A stretch of DNA of 64,000 nt from Cordia subcordata (taxonomy: Eukaryota; Streptophyta; Magnoliopsida; Boraginales; Cordiaceae). The notes under the pieces are model-generated. The model was given only the letters and a program-made list of their open reading frames with translations. It made no database searches and was not told the DNA's origin. The stretch spans positions 23,806,501-23,870,500 of the forward strand of contig JAPTOF010000003.1 of the NCBI GenBank assembly GCA_028554755.1, written 5' to 3'. Below, piece after piece: positions 46,463-58,551 of the stretch (its first letter is position 1; each line of letters begins with the position of its first letter). The position numbers and the translations under genes were made by a program.

Positions 46463-46891
46463 CATATATAAATACATAATCTAATAAACTTTTTATTTTT
46501 GTCTTTGTTTTTATTTTTATTTTGTTTTCAATTTTATCTTTAATATTTATTCTATTTTATGCCTCATTTTTATTTTTAAATTTATAATTTTATTTTATTT
46601 TTATTTTTAAATTTATTTTCTATTCTATCATTTTATTTTCAATATAAAATGCTAAATGTTAATTTTTGAAATTTTATTTTAGTCCTTTGAGAAAAAATCT
46701 CATTCCCACAAACATGGGAATGAGTCATTCCCATGGATTTTGTCAAGAATGGCTATTCCCATTTCGTGAAAATAGGATTTCCTTAGGAATGGGATTTTTT
46801 GAGCCATTATATCATACCAATCATGAGAATTAAAAGAGAGCCAGGAATATTATTCCAATCCCAATCCATTTTTGTATACAAATCACCACCT
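46100..46891. mobile_element. putative MITE, about 0.8 kb
   Basis: aggtggcaattggtat and gtatacaaatcaccacct are inverted ends with mismatches. The interior has ggaatg/cattcc repeats on both sides and AT-rich text. No clean target duplication. Confidence 0.45.
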
Positions 46892-47010
46892 AATATTAAG
46901 ATGTATTGATGGGAATGTGAACATATTCAAACCATAACCATAAGCAGATTTTTAAATTAATTAAGCATAAAATAATAAAAGTATTAGAAGAATATTGGAC
47001 TATTTTGATG

Positions 47011-50000
47011 TCAGAAAGTGTCGGACAACAAGGGGTAGACATCTGAAGAGGATGCAGTTGTATCATTTGCAGTTGTTGATGAGAAAGTACCATTTGAAAA
47101 TATCACTAACTCTCTTTTAGTGTCTTCTTCTTGAAAATTTGTCTGAACAGTTGAAGGTAAGTGAAACGCCTTAATATTCTCAAGTTTCAAAGCTACTTCT
47201 TTCATTGTGGGCCTTTTCCGTCCGTCTAAGCTCAGGCAATGTTGAGCAAGTATAGCAACTGCTTTGACTTGTTTCTTACTAGCTCTAACCAAGATTTGAT
47301 TATCAACTATCAAGTTGAGTTGATCTTCCTCCATGGATGTAAGAAATCGAGTTGCTAAGCTTGAGCAGTTGTCTCCTTTCCCCTGAGCCGAGGATATTGG
47401 CCTTTGCCCTGTTAAGAGTTCAACGAGTACGACACCAAAACTATAAACATCACTCTTTTCACTAAATTGATGAGATTGGAAATACTCTGGATCTAAATAA
47501 CCGAAGGTTCCCTTCACCAAGGTGGTCAAATGAGTTTGATCATGCGTTACATGCCGTGAAATTCCAAAATCGGACACTTTTGCTTTGTGCTTTTCATCCA
47601 AAAGTATATTGCTCGATTTGATGTCTCTATGATAGACAGGAACAGAAGTTGCCGAGTGCAAGTAAGCCAATGCTCCTGCTACCTCAATCGCAATTTTCAG
47701 ACGCATGTCCCAAGACACGAGAAATTCATCACTCTCACTATGAATAAGATCGTCCAAGGTACCATTTGATATGAACTCATAGACTAGTATAGGAACATCA
47801 GTCTCTAGACAACAACCTAATAACTTAACGACATTCCTATGGTTGATCTGTGAGAGAACAACTACTTCGTTAATAAATTGCTCCACTTGATCTTCGTCAA
47901 CTAATTTTGATTTCTTAATTGCTACTATTTTTCCATCAATTAACATGCCTTTGTAAACTGTACCTTGTCCTCCATGGCCAAGTACTCTATTTTCGTTGAA
48001 GTAGTCAGTAGCTTTGTTCAACTCACTCAAAGTAAAAAACTTTACCTTGTCAACCAAATTCTCATCAACTGACAACTGTTGCTGTAGCAATAGACCACCA
48101 TTCCGTTTGAAAAACCGTTCTTTGCGTTTTCCTGCCCTCCTTTTGCTGATTATCTTGTACAACAAAAAAATAGTTGTAGCTAGAAATAAAATCCCGAAGC
48201 TTGTCCCACCAACTGCGTTATAAATCCAAGAGGTTATCAGTTTGAGTAAAATATTTTTGCTGTGTTTGGAAAAAGCTTATTGGAAGATGCTTATGTTATT
48301 GACATAAAGGAAGTAATGTTTCTTGTTTCTTTTTGTCTTATAACATATAAAATTTCTCATCACAAAAATCTTATGAAAACTTTAAAAAAATTATAATTTT
48401 TTATATAAAAAAGCATCTTATAATAAACTTATAACAAACAAAACTTTAGTGTAAGATTGGCTGTCCATTTTATAAAGAAAATGAACGGAAACACCAAGAT
48501 CTAATTTTTACATCTTAATGGCTAAATATGATGAATTGCATATTGCATATTCTTCAGTTAAGTGGCCAAAATTAAACGGAGCTCCATAGATTAGTTAATC
48601 GCTGAAATATTAATGGCACCTTAGATTAATTAATAAAAGACGTTTTACTCTCAGTCGAGTTTTAGTGGACCAAAAGCTGAGCTGACTCTAACATCAAATT
48701 ATTTCCTGGTTTTGGACACATGAAATTTTCGAGTAACTAAACCTTAATAGAACAAACTATGAATCATATTGAACCCAAGCTGTTGAACTCCATGGACGAT
48801 ATCTCAACTTGTCTCTTAGAAAAGTGTAGACTTTTTCATCTATACGTGCCGGATGATATTAAATACAGAATATAATCTTAGAAGAAAACCTTTTCTGTGA
48901 CAATGCACAGAATTGACAAATTACTTTGCTTGGAAGTTAATTCTTAATTGGTTAGGAACATTTGGCGTATTCAATTTTGGTCGTTTGTCTTTGGCTGGGA
49001 TTGTTTGCCCTCTAATCTGTACAATTTTGACTTTTCTGTTCACATCTTTTTAAATAAAATGTTCGTTTAGCCAAAAAAAAAAAAAAAGTTAATAATACTA
49101 AAAGAAGAAGAGGAAGAAGAATTAAGCTGAATGAGCCATTTGTTACTTGCTGGGAATGGGAACAGAACAAAATTCCCAATAATTTTTTCCCGATCCCAAT
49201 AATTTTTCTCTATTCCCTATTTTCTCAAATTATATTCACCATTAGTAAATTTGGGACGGAAAACATGATAAAATCCCTTCTCCAAGAATTATTTTGCAGA
49301 AGAAAAAAATTATTAATTAGGGCAGAAATTTCCCGACAAAAAACAGTGCACTAGAAAAGGATTGAGAAAGGACATGCTGCTGCTAGCGTTTAGTGCAAGT
49401 GTCTAAAGCTGTGGCAGAAGAGGAACAACAGAACTTTTGGCTTGGGATGCTTGACGGAGGAACAGGTTTTTCAAAGGATTTTTGTGAATATTAGGGATAG
49501 GGTGTGTCCTCAAAGTAAATTTAGAGATACTCTCGAAAATTGCCTTCTTTGTTTTAAATGGAGGCTTGATATGGTGTAAGTCAGTTTGGCGAATTGTTTA
49601 AATTTTGTCTTTGCACATATTTTTTGAAATGGAATGAAAAACTTACTTTATCAATTAAAAAGAAAAAAAGAAAAAGAAAATGAAGAGAGGAAGAGTGGAT
49701 CAATTTACCAGCTAGCATAATTAATCTTTTCCTCGAATGAGGGGTAACTATCAAAGGGCAATAGGGCCGACCAGAGGGAACTGCAAAAATTACAATTAGA
49801 GTATCAGATAAAGTCACAAGCAAAATACATGACTCTCTTTCCCGTTGACGTATAAATTAAAAGACTATAGAGGGGTTACGACCCCTAGACTCATTTATAT
49901 ATGTAATTGGCGTTGTCTCCCTTGAAGAGAGAGAGAGAGGAAAAAAAAAAAAGAAAAAAAGGAAGCATACCTTGGCAACCATGGGAAATATATGCGTTCC

Positions 50001-50760
50001 CTTCCGTGCAATTTGGGCACTTACAATCATAACCTCCGTATAGACAATTTTGGCGGCAATAAGTGTCTTTTGGTGCCTCCGATACTATCCACCTCAACTT
50101 TATGGGGAACACATCCCCAATCGAATTTTTAGAAAGATTAACTGGCATCAGGTCGTTGACCAAGATAACAGACGAGCAAGGATCTCTGTTTCTGATAACA
50201 ACGTCGGAGAATTTTAAAGAGTACTGCTTGGAAGCAGATTGAACAGTGAATTGGCAACAACTGTTGCCACTGTTGTTCTGACATGGGGATGTGCATCCGC
50301 CCAGATCTGTTAGGTTCCCAGCTTCCTTTCTCGCCAGAATTTGATCTCCGACGAGCCTGACTTGACCACAGCCAATGATAATGAACTTGTTCACGTCATA
50401 ACAAAAGGGGCTGCCTGAAAAGTTACCCACGAACCAGACCTGATCACTGTCCGTGCCGCATACACGAATATTTGAATGATTAGCTTGTATTAGCATAGTC
50501 GAATCTTCTAGTGACACATCCAGCACAGCGCCTAGGTATCCTTTTCTGTAATACTTCTTGAGGTACGGTCTGTTACCACGGCAAACCATTTCGTACCATT
50601 CATTGAGGTAACAACTGGCCCCAATCCCAAATGGATAGGGTATGGTGACGTTCCCACAAGTATCATTGCAACCTGGCTTTGCAAGTCTTGGAGCTGCTGC
50701 TGATGACTTTACTAGCCATAGAAACCAGGTCATGGACTGAAAAAGGTACTTCAAATTCAT
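47011..50760 (-). CDS. wall-associated receptor kinase-like protein (copy D)
   Basis: Spliced model: exon 1 50760-49971, exon 2 49780-49709, exon 3 48212-47011, GT/AG borders, all phase 1, 687 residues. A signal peptide of about 23 residues precedes a GUB_WAK module from C29 ([20 protein letters not shown]). A cysteine-rich tail ends [17 protein letters not shown], with no EGF repeat. Exon 2 is 72 bp and encodes a linker ending SRKRLIMLA, running into the membrane span [13 protein letters not shown]. Kinase: GHGGQG (366-371), Lys387, HRD (482-484), DFG (502-504), an RD kinase. It is clearly diverged from A/B/C/E in the ectodomain but close in the kinase. Intron 2 is 1.5 kb and holds a MITE and LINE debris. 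Frame is intact. Ligand unknown; pectin sensing is inferred from the family. Confidence 0.88.
48259..48452. mobile_element. short MITE in intron 2 of copy D
   Basis: gtgtttggaaaaagcttatt at the left and cttataacaaacaaaac at the right are inverted relatives of the 14515 element. No target duplication resolved. Confidence 0.45.
48930..49095 (+). mobile_element. LINE-like 3' tail in intron 2 of copy D
   Basis: Ends aaaatgttcgtttagcc followed by a 15-base A-run, typical of plant L1 3' ends. No coding part recognised. Confidence 0.4.
49375..49690 (+). pseudogene. LINE reverse-transcriptase C-terminal remnant
   Basis: Plus-strand reading contains [19 protein letters not shown] and [11 protein letters not shown], resembling the extreme C-terminus after the zinc-finger (zf-RVT) of plant L1 ORF2. 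It is followed by aaaaacttactttatcaatt and an A-rich tail, which is broken by other bases. Truncated and inside intron 2 of copy D. Confidence 0.45.
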
Positions 50761-50826
50761 GGCTTGATGATGATGATAAGTGTATTATGTTTCTTGTTGG
50801 TAAGAAACTGAAGTGTGGCAGTTGGA

Positions 50827-50832
50827 TATATA
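50827..50832 (-). promoter_or_regulatory. TATA box of WAKL copy D
   Basis: tatata reads TATATA on the minus strand, 67 bp upstream of the ATG at 50760. Retained as ttatatata in the orphan promoter near 41333. Confidence 0.55.
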
Positions 50833-50879
50833 CCGGCACTGATACATGTTGATATGGTATGTCTAACTGTATTTGTGGT

Positions 50880-50917
50880 CGTCAAGTCTGCTCAGCACCA
50901 AGGTCTCCTCTGCGTCA
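50880..50917 (-). promoter_or_regulatory. paired TTGACG motifs upstream of copy D
   Basis: cgtcaa at 50880 and 50913 read TTGACG on the minus strand: TGACG (TGA/bZIP, as-1-like) and W-box-like cores. Both are conserved in the orphan promoter at 41398 and 41437. Function is inferred. Confidence 0.4.
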
Positions 50918-50989
50918 ACTCCAATAATTGAATGCGAACGTGTACCGTGTTTGCATGCCAGATATATTTATTTTGGGTAAATCCCACTT

Positions 50990-52285
50990 TTCCCCGTGAG
51001 TTTTAAACTAAATCTCAAATTCTCGCATGAAGTTTCAGTTTTACTCATATTCCCCTTGACTTTATTTTGGCCAAACAAAGCCTTAAATTAAAGGCATCTT
51101 TATTTATCTTTTTATTTTTATAACCCAAAAAAGAAAAGAAAAGAAACAAAAAGTAGTGGACAAAAAAATTAATAAAATCATTCAGTAAATGAGCCAATAA
51201 TAAAATAAAGAATCACAAAAAAATAATTTAAAAATAAGAATAAAAAGATAAAAATCTACTTATTTTATAAAAATTGCCCTATACACACTATTAAAGAAAA
51301 TTTAAATTCACTTTAAAATAATTTCCTTTTCTAATATATACATCTCAAATCAAAACATTTTTTGTAACCTAGGACATCATGCTCTGAATGGGCTAACCAC
51401 TTAAAAACAATAATAAAAAAAATAGTTTATTGTACAAAATTAAGAAAAAATAAATAAAATCTTCTTTTATATGTGTGTGTATAAAGTTAAAATGTTTTAG
51501 CGCAAAGTGTAACTTTTTATAATGAACTAACAATTTAAAAACATAAAACAAAACTAAAAAAACAATTAAGGCAAGGCATTGTTTCGTAAAACTTAATATA
51601 ATGGGGAAAATGGGTAAAAATAAAACTTCATGGACGAGTTTGGTATTTATGCTAGAACTCATGGAGGGAAATGACTTTCTCCCTATTTATTTTCTAGAGA
51701 GCATCATTTTCTCTTGAAATCTCAAAGCCCACTAGAACTTTTAATTTCGCTCCTATTCTGCCAAGACTTCAAATTTTGTCAAACAAAATTTTAAAGGCAC
51801 ATTTATCTTCTTCTTTATTAAGACAAAAAATAAAAGAAATTTTTTTTTAGTAAATTCATTCAATAAATGGATCTACTATCAAATAGAACATTACAAAATT
51901 TAATTTCACAAAATGAGAAAAAGATAAAATAACAACTAATTATAAAAAAAGAATTTCTATTACAAAAAAATATTAAATAAAAAATTAAATTCATTTTAAG
52001 ATATCTTTCTTATAACATATATGTCTCAAATTGAATTAAGGTTTTTTTTTCCATAATCTAATGCATAATTCTTTTACAACGAGCTAACTTTTCAAACATA
52101 AAAATAAGACGCTACGTTAGGCCTGATGGATATTAACCGTACTCATGCTTCACGTCATATTATTTAAGGTAAATTTCAGAAACCCACAACTATGATATAA
52201 AGAATATCATGTTACTCCCTATGTTTCTAAAACTTTAATTCTCCTGATATTTTTCCCAAAGGTATCACACCTTCTCCTACCTTTA
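50990..52285. other. AT-rich spacer with internal repeat, no gene
   Basis: 51000-51660 and 51670-52080 share loosely similar order (summary motifs catgaagtttta, aaaagataaaa, aattaaattcattttaa), suggesting an old duplication or retroelement debris. No coding region. Confidence 0.4.
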
Positions 52286-52756
52286 GAGGGTGTTTGGATT
52301 GGCTTATAAAAAAGCTACTTAAAGCATTTTTGGCTTTAAGTAACTTTTCTTTATTGTCAACTTTAAGTAGTTACGTGCTTGAATAAAAGTTGTAATTATA
52401 AAAATAAGTATTTACATGTTTGATTAAAGTGAGTTGAAAAGTAAGTTATACAATTAAAATAACTATTAAAGACATTAAAATAGAATTTAAAAAGGTAAGT
52501 ATAAGATAAAAGAGTAAAGATATTTTAGTAATAAAAATAAAAAGATAAAGATAAGATAGTAAATGAATTGATCAAACTTATTTTTTTTCAAAGTGATTAG
52601 AGTCATAAAAAGCAAAAGCTGGGGTTGGGGAGCTTTTTATTTCCTACTTAAAGCCACTTAAAAAAAGCACATTTTTAATTAAAACAAACACTTTTATTAG
52701 CTTAAATTAGACTTTAAGCAGGTTCGACCAGAAAAAAAACCAAACCAAACACCCTC
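52286..52756. mobile_element. PIF/Harbinger-like MITE with TTA duplication
   Basis: gagggtgtttggattggctt and accaaaccaaacaccctc are inverted ends; tta at 52283-52285 and 52757-52759. Sister of 28513-28963, similar along its whole length. Confidence 0.9.
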
Positions 52757-52759
52757 TTA

Positions 52760-55439
52760 CTTGAAGATTGACACTATTACGAATGACCTTAAAATAAAAT
52801 TTTGCCCTTAAAAAGCTAGAATTTTTCACCATCCCTAATTCCTAACAGCAATGATAAAACTAAATCACTAAAATCCCCGATCCCTAAATTCAAATAAAAA
52901 AAAGAAAAACGTAAGTGCACGACTTGAAGTTTTGGAAACATAGGGGGTAATATGATATTTTTGTATGTCATGGGTGTCTTGTGAAATTTACCCTATTATT
53001 TAAAAGATTAACTAAAATAAATTTCTTTTTTTTTCCTCAAAAAGACACTCCATTAGACCTTAATGCGATGCTGGGGTTTTGATTATAAGTCGACATAACC
53101 AAATTTTGTAGCTAATAATATTACAAATTGTATATCAATTAATTATGTTTAAAATGATATATTTCTTGTTATTTAAATAAACTATTATAATTATGTATAC
53201 CAATAAGTGTAAATAAATAAATAAAAGAAATATTATTGCATGGTTTACACATGGCATTGCATATAGGGTTCTTGTATCATGGTCCCTCACAAGTGCTCTT
53301 TCATTAAACATTGTACTTCTCCTACTACTGCTCAAGCACAGTAAATGTTTATTCACTATCCCATATCCATTTGTTCACTGATTGTTTATATTTAGCCCCA
53401 CAACTATTTGTTCACTGATTATTTGTTTATTACCCCACAATTACTTTTCCATTGACTTTCATATATACATCAAATATTTGTTCAATATATTACAACTATT
53501 TGTTCACTGACTATTTGTTCATTAATCTACAACTATTTGTTTAATGAATTTTATATACATATCAATTATTTGTTCATTATCCCACAACTACATTTGCATG
53601 TATGCATACTTAAAGGTGAAGATAAGCTTTAATGGCGGATTGATCTTGGAGCATCCAAATACTGTGTGGGAGATACGGCTAGAATTCCGACAAGGAAAGG
53701 AAGAAATTGGTAATTGCGGCGCGACGAGATGGTGCTAGAATTTTCGCCGGCATGAGAAAGAAGACGACGGACTTTAATGGTGGATCGATATCTAGGAGGT
53801 TTTCTTGGACATGATGCATATCATTATGATCAGTGAAGAAAGGCAAATTTTATAGTGGTTTTTATCTGGCGTAAAATGACTAGTGGTGTCACCAGTGAAA
53901 CAAGGAGGAGAAGAAGAGAGAGGTGAGGAAAGAGAAGAACGAAGAAAGAGAAATAAGAGGAGAAAGAGAAGTGCATGTTACTTGTATGTTTTGTTTTTTA
54001 TTTTTAAATACATGAGGGAACATGATGATTAATGAATGAATACTTTGTGAGGGACTATGATATAATTTGCGTTGAATATATGTGTGTGAAAATTTATACC
54101 TCCCTTGATTAGAAAGAAATAAAATTTAAAAAATTATAGTTAAATATTGGATTATTCATTATGACAAAAAAAGGTGCTTTATATCCGGTTCGCAGATTTT
54201 GCGTGTGCTTTTTTTTTTTAACTTTAATAAATAGAAGAAAAGACCATTTATATGGTTGACATGTGCATTAGATAAAATGTTTGCAAAATATGACACGTGG
54301 CGCCAGTGGCAAAGTCAAGATTTGAGGTTCAAAAGGTGCACATTTTGTATAAATTTAAAAAAAATTATAAAATATATAATATTATTAAAATATATAATAT
54401 TAAAATAATAATAGCATTTTAACATGTAAAATAGACATAAATAAAGAAAAATATAATTGTTATGAAAAGAGAAAATACATTTTATAATTATCCTCAACTT
54501 TTTTTTTTTAGCAAAAAGGGAGGTTCTTCTCTCTAAAAATATTATTAACACAAAAAAATAAGTACAAAGTAGAGGACGGACTAGGCCTAACCCTTTATTC
54601 TACTCCCACTTATAAAAGTTGACAAGCCAACCTTTTATAATCCAGAGCGCAATGCAATGCAACATGCCATGCAACAAACAAACATGCATAATGCAACATG
54701 CAACATGTAAAATGCAAAAAAACTATAAACGAGGTAGTACTATTACCTTTACAAAACAAGATACTCAAAAATAAAAGACAACTCAAACAAGATAATTGTC
54801 CTCACTTGAGTTCATATTTTGAGAAGCTTATTGTTTGTTGCTTCTTGACTTTGTTACAAAATATTACAAAGGTACTTACAAAACTCCAAAACAGAACAAT
54901 TGGCAAAAGAAAGTAATAGATTTGCCATTATGTAGTAGCATAAGGAAACTTGACCAGAAAAGAATTATGATCAAATATCAATTTTTTTTTCTTTTTTTTT
55001 TTCAACTTAAGGGTGTTTAGGTACATAAACACAATAAGAATTGGCATAAAAACTTCTTGCATGTAAATTGAGAAACACAGTACTAGATTACAAAATTTAT
55101 TTTAATCATCTACATATTTGTCAATAAACTTTTATTTTTCTCATTCTTTTTGATATATTTTCTAAATACAAGTACAAGGAAATAAATGAGGAATACAAAC
55201 AAGATAAAATTTAAAAAAAAAGTAAAATAATTTAATAAATGGAAAATATGGCACAATGCTACTAGTCAATTGCCTTTGTTATCATCTTGGGTTGTAGGGA
55301 CCAGGAGGTGGGGGCACAGGTGTTGGGGGGGGGGGTCTAGGGTGGTGAAGTTGCAAAAAAAACAAAGGACAGAAATTTGTTTTTTCAAAATCACTTTTTT
55401 CCTATAAATTAGTGCAATTAAAAATACACTGGACCTAGA
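52760..55439. other. spacer without recognisable gene
   Basis: 53385-53600 holds a run of loosely tandem caactatttgttcactgatt-type units. 54650-54720 has short atgcaac repeats. 53600-54000 is locally GC-richer and purine-rich without a supported frame. Poly-T/A runs are frequent. Confidence 0.45.
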
Positions 55440-55660
55440 TAAGCTAATGTCTTTTTCACCACGACAGTTACATGAGTTATAGTCGTAACATGTTTGAAAT
55501 CCCAAAGTCTAAAACTTTTGCTCTGTGCTTTTCATTCAAAAGGATATTACTGCATTTGATGTCTTTATGACATATAGGAATTGAAGTGTTGGAATTCTTA
55601 AACACGTGTCCCATGACATGATAAATTCAACATTCTCGTTGCACATGACTTTACCATGGA
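55440..55660 (-). pseudogene. WAKL kinase fragment F
   Basis: Minus strand carries pieces of the catalytic core: [34 protein letters not shown] and a degraded activation segment (HVTVVVK). They align with copy A 7230-7460, but with deletions between pieces and stop codons. No other exon lies nearby. Confidence 0.65.
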
Positions 55661-57025
55661 GGATCATTTTCATTATCTTTTTGGGTGTAATATATCTCGA
55701 GGGATCCTATGCATTACTCTTTGGCAATATCAAAACTGATCCTATTATTTTTTTTCCCCAACCCCCAACTAGACTCTCGTTTCTCGTAAGATTTGAACTT
55801 AGAAGTTTAATCTTGGAAGAGATAGTTTCAACTCTCTAATCCCATTGATCGTGCTGCTTTTAAAACAATGAGAATTACATTGGTAAACTGAATATTGAGA
55901 ACTAATATTAATGTTGATATACCATGAAGGATCATTTCAGCTATTCTTTTATAATATTGATTGCTAATTGCGCTACTTTATACATATGACACATCTTGGT
56001 ATGTCCTTTATTATTCTGCAGTCAAGTCTGCACAACAATCGGTCTCGCCACACCAACTCAATTGAAATACCGCCGAGTAGTGAGGTATTTTTTTTTCTTC
56101 TCTTTTTTGTTTATTCGTTGTCTGTCTTTCTTTCCTTTTGGATCAGATTAATGTACGACTTAGTAAACCAAATCTGCATTGCAATTGACTGATTGAGTCT
56201 CCTGTCTAGCAATTGACTCCGTCTTGCCAAACACGATTTGCAATTTTTGAACGGCTATTCTTAAATTGTTTTATGTTATAATGTGTCTTATCCGGATGAT
56301 TGATTGATTACCGTTCCTTCAAAGACCTTAGGTCGACAAAATGCTATATACTATATATGCCTAATTGATGGATGAGGTCAATATTGCTGCAATTTTGTCC
56401 TATTGTTTTTTGTTGTTTTAGTCCTTCGCGGTTAAGAAAATATCAAACCGCACCCCCCCCCCCCAAAGATTACGAGCAAATACCATCCCCTGCTTTTGGT
56501 GCTTCAGCCTTGGTGTGTGCAGTGGGTTGTGAATTGGCTGTTGGTGCAAGTGTTAGGCTGCCTCTAGTATGTCTTAGGCCTTAGCCTACAAGTTTGAACC
56601 ATTCCTTTTGTAGATAGTTTCTGATCAACGATATTAATAATATCATGTCTATAACCTCCATTAAAGAACATCTGCGCATCTTCGAGTAAAAAAGGGGTTG
56701 TAGGAACTTTATTTCAGCAATATTCTCTAACTTTTGGCTTTCATTTTGCTAACAGATAAAGTCAATTTTTTTAAAGATTTTTTTGTTTGACTTAAATCAA
56801 AAAAGTTGTAAAGGTCAACTATTATATACCTGCAGCATAGAGTTATCATAATTACAAACAATCACAAAACTCTCAATGACTACTATTTTATTTTCATTCT
56901 TCATAAGTAACATGCAGGTACATGAACGATATGGTGATTATCAACATTCCCTAAATCACAACAATAGGCTTCCAAATTAAATATGAACAATGCGTGAATC
57001 GAATATCGAACTTAATTATTTGATA
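55660..57025. other. spacer with WAKL flank relics
   Basis: 55960-56070 contains tctgcagtcaagtctgcaca, the motif found upstream of copies A, B, C and D. 56690-57020 is the 3' flank of copy E, matching 6230-6720. A C-run of ten lies at 56453-56464. No gene. Confidence 0.45.
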
Positions 57026-57510
57026 TCAAAAAATGTCAGACAATAAGGGGTAGAGATCAGACAAAGATGCACTTCGTGCATTTGCAGTTATCAATGAAGA
57101 AATACCATCTGAATAGAATACCAACTATGTTTCATTATCTTTCGGTTCCTGAAAATATGTTTGTACTATTGAAGGCAAGCAAGACATCTTGATACTCTCG
57201 AGTTCCAAGGCAACTTCTTTCATAGTGGGCCTTTTCTTTCCATCTAAGTCCAAGCAACGTTGAGCAAGTATAGCAACGACTTTGACTTGTAGCTAGCTAC
57301 ATCCAGATTTGAGTATCCAGAATCATGTTTAGTTGATCTTCTTCCATTGATATAAGAAATTGCGTTGCTAAGCTTAAGCCGCTTTCTGTTATGCTACGGG
57401 TTGAAGATATTGCCTTTTATTTAGTTAAGAGTTCAACGATCACAACACCAAAGCTATAAACATCACTTTTTCCTATAAATTGATGTGATTGAAAATACTC
57501 TGGATGTAGA

Positions 57511-57861
57511 TGATGCACCCCAATTCAAGTTATATTAAGATTTAGATTTGTTATCTGTTATTAAGTCCCATTGTTATTTGTTATTGAGTCTTAGTTATAT
57601 TAAAATTATTTTGTTAGCTATTTTTATATAGAAAGAACTGGTAGAATTAAATTCTATTTAGTTTTGGATTCCTAAAATAACTATATATAGGGTGAAAGTT
57701 TTTATTGTTGGAGGAACTTTTCCAAAATTATTCATTAATATATTTATTCCCTTTCTTAGGATTTATTATCTATGGAATTTCTTGGCAAATTTCAGCCTTG
57801 AAAAAGAGCTCCTTAATTTTTCTTCCTTTCTTGCTATGTTCTTCAAATTTCCGCTGCATTA
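57511..57861 (+). repeat. left LTR of the miniature retrotransposon
   Basis: 351 bp, tgatgcacccc to cgctgcatta; contains ttgttatctgttattaagtc-type repeats and a tatatatag near 57683. Confidence 0.85.
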
Positions 57862-58238
57862 GTTGGCTATCAGAGCAAGGTATTTCTTCACCTGATTTCA
57901 AGTTCACGATGCTTCTAAGGAGAGGAAGAAGTCGTGTTGTAGCAGCTAGAGTTTTTTCTCCTGATCAACAACAACGAGATAGAGGCGTTAGTTGGTATCT
58001 GGATATTTTTCCTCCCTGATCAACAACAACGACATGGAGAATTACAAGAGTTGAGAAGACAAGTTGAAGCCTTATCCCAATGCTTTGCGCAACTAGAAAC
58101 TCCAACTCATAATGACAATCATGATGAGTCGGAGGAAGAGATGTCTTCAAGTCAAGCATCTCATTCCATATCAGGGTGATTTAGTGGACCATGATGGTGG
58201 AAAACTCGAGGACGAGTTTTTTTCGCACCTGGGGAGAC

Positions 58239-58551
58239 TAATGCAACCCAATTCTAGTTATATTAGGATTTGGATTTGTTATCTATTATTGAGTCCTATT
58301 GTTATTTGTTATTGAGTCCTAGTTATATTAAAATTAGTTTATTAGCTCTTTTTATATGGAAAGGATTGATAGAGTCAAATTCTATTTAGTTTTGGATTCT
58401 TAAAATAGTTATATATAGGGTGAAAATTTTCATTGTTAGAAGACATTTTTAAGAAATTATTCAATAATATTTTTATTCCTTTTCTTAGGGTTTATTATTC
58501 CTTGATTTTCTCTTCCTTTCTTGCTATGTCATCCAAATTTTCGCTGCATTA
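58239..58551 (+). repeat. right LTR of the miniature retrotransposon
   Basis: 313 bp, taatgcaaccc to cgctgcatta; about 40 bp shorter than the left LTR through a gap near its 3' third. Confidence 0.85.

Larger units (their letters stand above)
57511..58551 (+). mobile_element. miniature LTR retrotransposon (TRIM-like) inside WAKL exon
   Basis: Two LTRs, 57511-57861 and 58239-58551, with tips TgATGCA/TGCATTA, surround 377 bp. Flanking gtaga (57506-57510) and ctaga (58552-58556) form a 5-bp duplication with one mismatch. Next to the left LTR lies tggctatcagagc (57864-57876), the initiator-Met tRNA primer site with one extra base. A purine run (ggggaga) lies just before the right LTR. The interior has a gag-like coiled piece (LQELRRQVEALSQCFAQLET) but no pol. 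The LTRs differ by a few indels and many substitutions, so it is not very recent. Confidence 0.88.
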
